Below are positions 63,977 through 64,000 of a stretch of 64,000 nt of DNA, piece after piece. Numbering within the stretch: position 1 is the first letter of the stretch; every line of letters begins with the position of its first letter. Location of the stretch: assembly GCA_036365455.1 (NCBI GenBank), contig JAWQUS010000017.1, forward strand, positions 7,254,001 to 7,318,000, read 5' to 3'. This DNA comes from Macrosoma leucophasiata (Eukaryota > Arthropoda > Insecta > Lepidoptera > Hedylidae). Under the pieces are notes generated by a model. It did no database searches. It was not told the origin of the DNA and saw only the letters and a program-made list of their open reading frames with translations. The translations under genes and the position numbers were made by a program.

Positions 63977-64000
63977 AAACACAACAAAGGCAATTTTGAA

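Noticed and set aside
1..64000. CRISPR array, prokaryotic operons, rRNA operon or viral integration
   Set aside because: No regularly spaced direct repeats, no bacterial gene organisation, no rRNA genes beyond the 5S-derived SINE heads, and no recognisable viral structural gene.

Overview
The window is animal nuclear DNA, almost certainly from a moth or butterfly. It is AT-rich and intron-rich, with GT-AG splice sites and one spliced protein-coding gene. The rest is packed with insect retroposons, mariner and hAT-type elements. Several repeats have layouts typical of Lepidoptera: tRNA-headed SINEs, short tails ending near GCGGGCAACAGCTAGT, and a poly(A)-ended family resembling Bombyx LINE/SINE tails. 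No prokaryotic features, rRNA operon, CRISPR array or intact tRNA gene was found.

The one clear gene is on the + strand, from 22055 (inferred start) to 51043 or 51892. It is a BTB/POZ-BACK protein that I recognise as the insect Serine-enriched protein (Drosophila gprs). I could assemble eight coding exons with matching phases at every junction, giving 374 residues to the first TAA. That TAA (51041-51043) is followed, in the same frame, by 282 more sense codons before a TGA at 51890-51892. The next base is C, and a GC-rich stem-loop can form immediately downstream, so stop-codon readthrough is the most interesting hypothesis in the window. Intron 4 (about 21.4 kb) splits the BTB region and holds most of the transposon load.

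Region by region: 1-22 kb is upstream sequence of repeats plus a decayed intron-containing gene of an uncharacterised arthropod multicopy family (2691-3798, minus). 22-26.5 kb holds exons 1-4. 26.5-47.9 kb is intron 4, with two mariner copies (30981-32267 and a deleted one at 42318-43266) and many SINEs. 47.9-51.9 kb holds exons 5-8. 52-64 kb is the 3' flank, with a 5'-truncated Jockey-like LINE (54222-55697) and more retroposons.

Repeat family names used below. A: about 290 bp, head ACTGGTGGTAGAGCTCC, tail ACATAAAAA, about 25 copies or fragments. B: tRNA-headed SINE of about 310 bp, ending TTCGGGGATTACAGGC..GAAGTTACG. C: a tRNA-like head of about 76 nt containing GAGGTCGCAGGTTCGATTCC. D: tRNA-headed SINE of about 215 bp starting CCCGGTTAGTCCAGCGG. 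E: a SINE of about 345 bp whose head derives from 5S rRNA. F: RTE-like short tails with CGCGGGCAACAGCTAGT and GCATTTATAATATTAGTAGGG. G: LINE tails carrying GCACGGGAGGTGTGTCAGG. A recurring oddity is snapback (inverted-duplicate) copies of families A, C and G. Repeat boundaries were read by eye and may be off by several bases.
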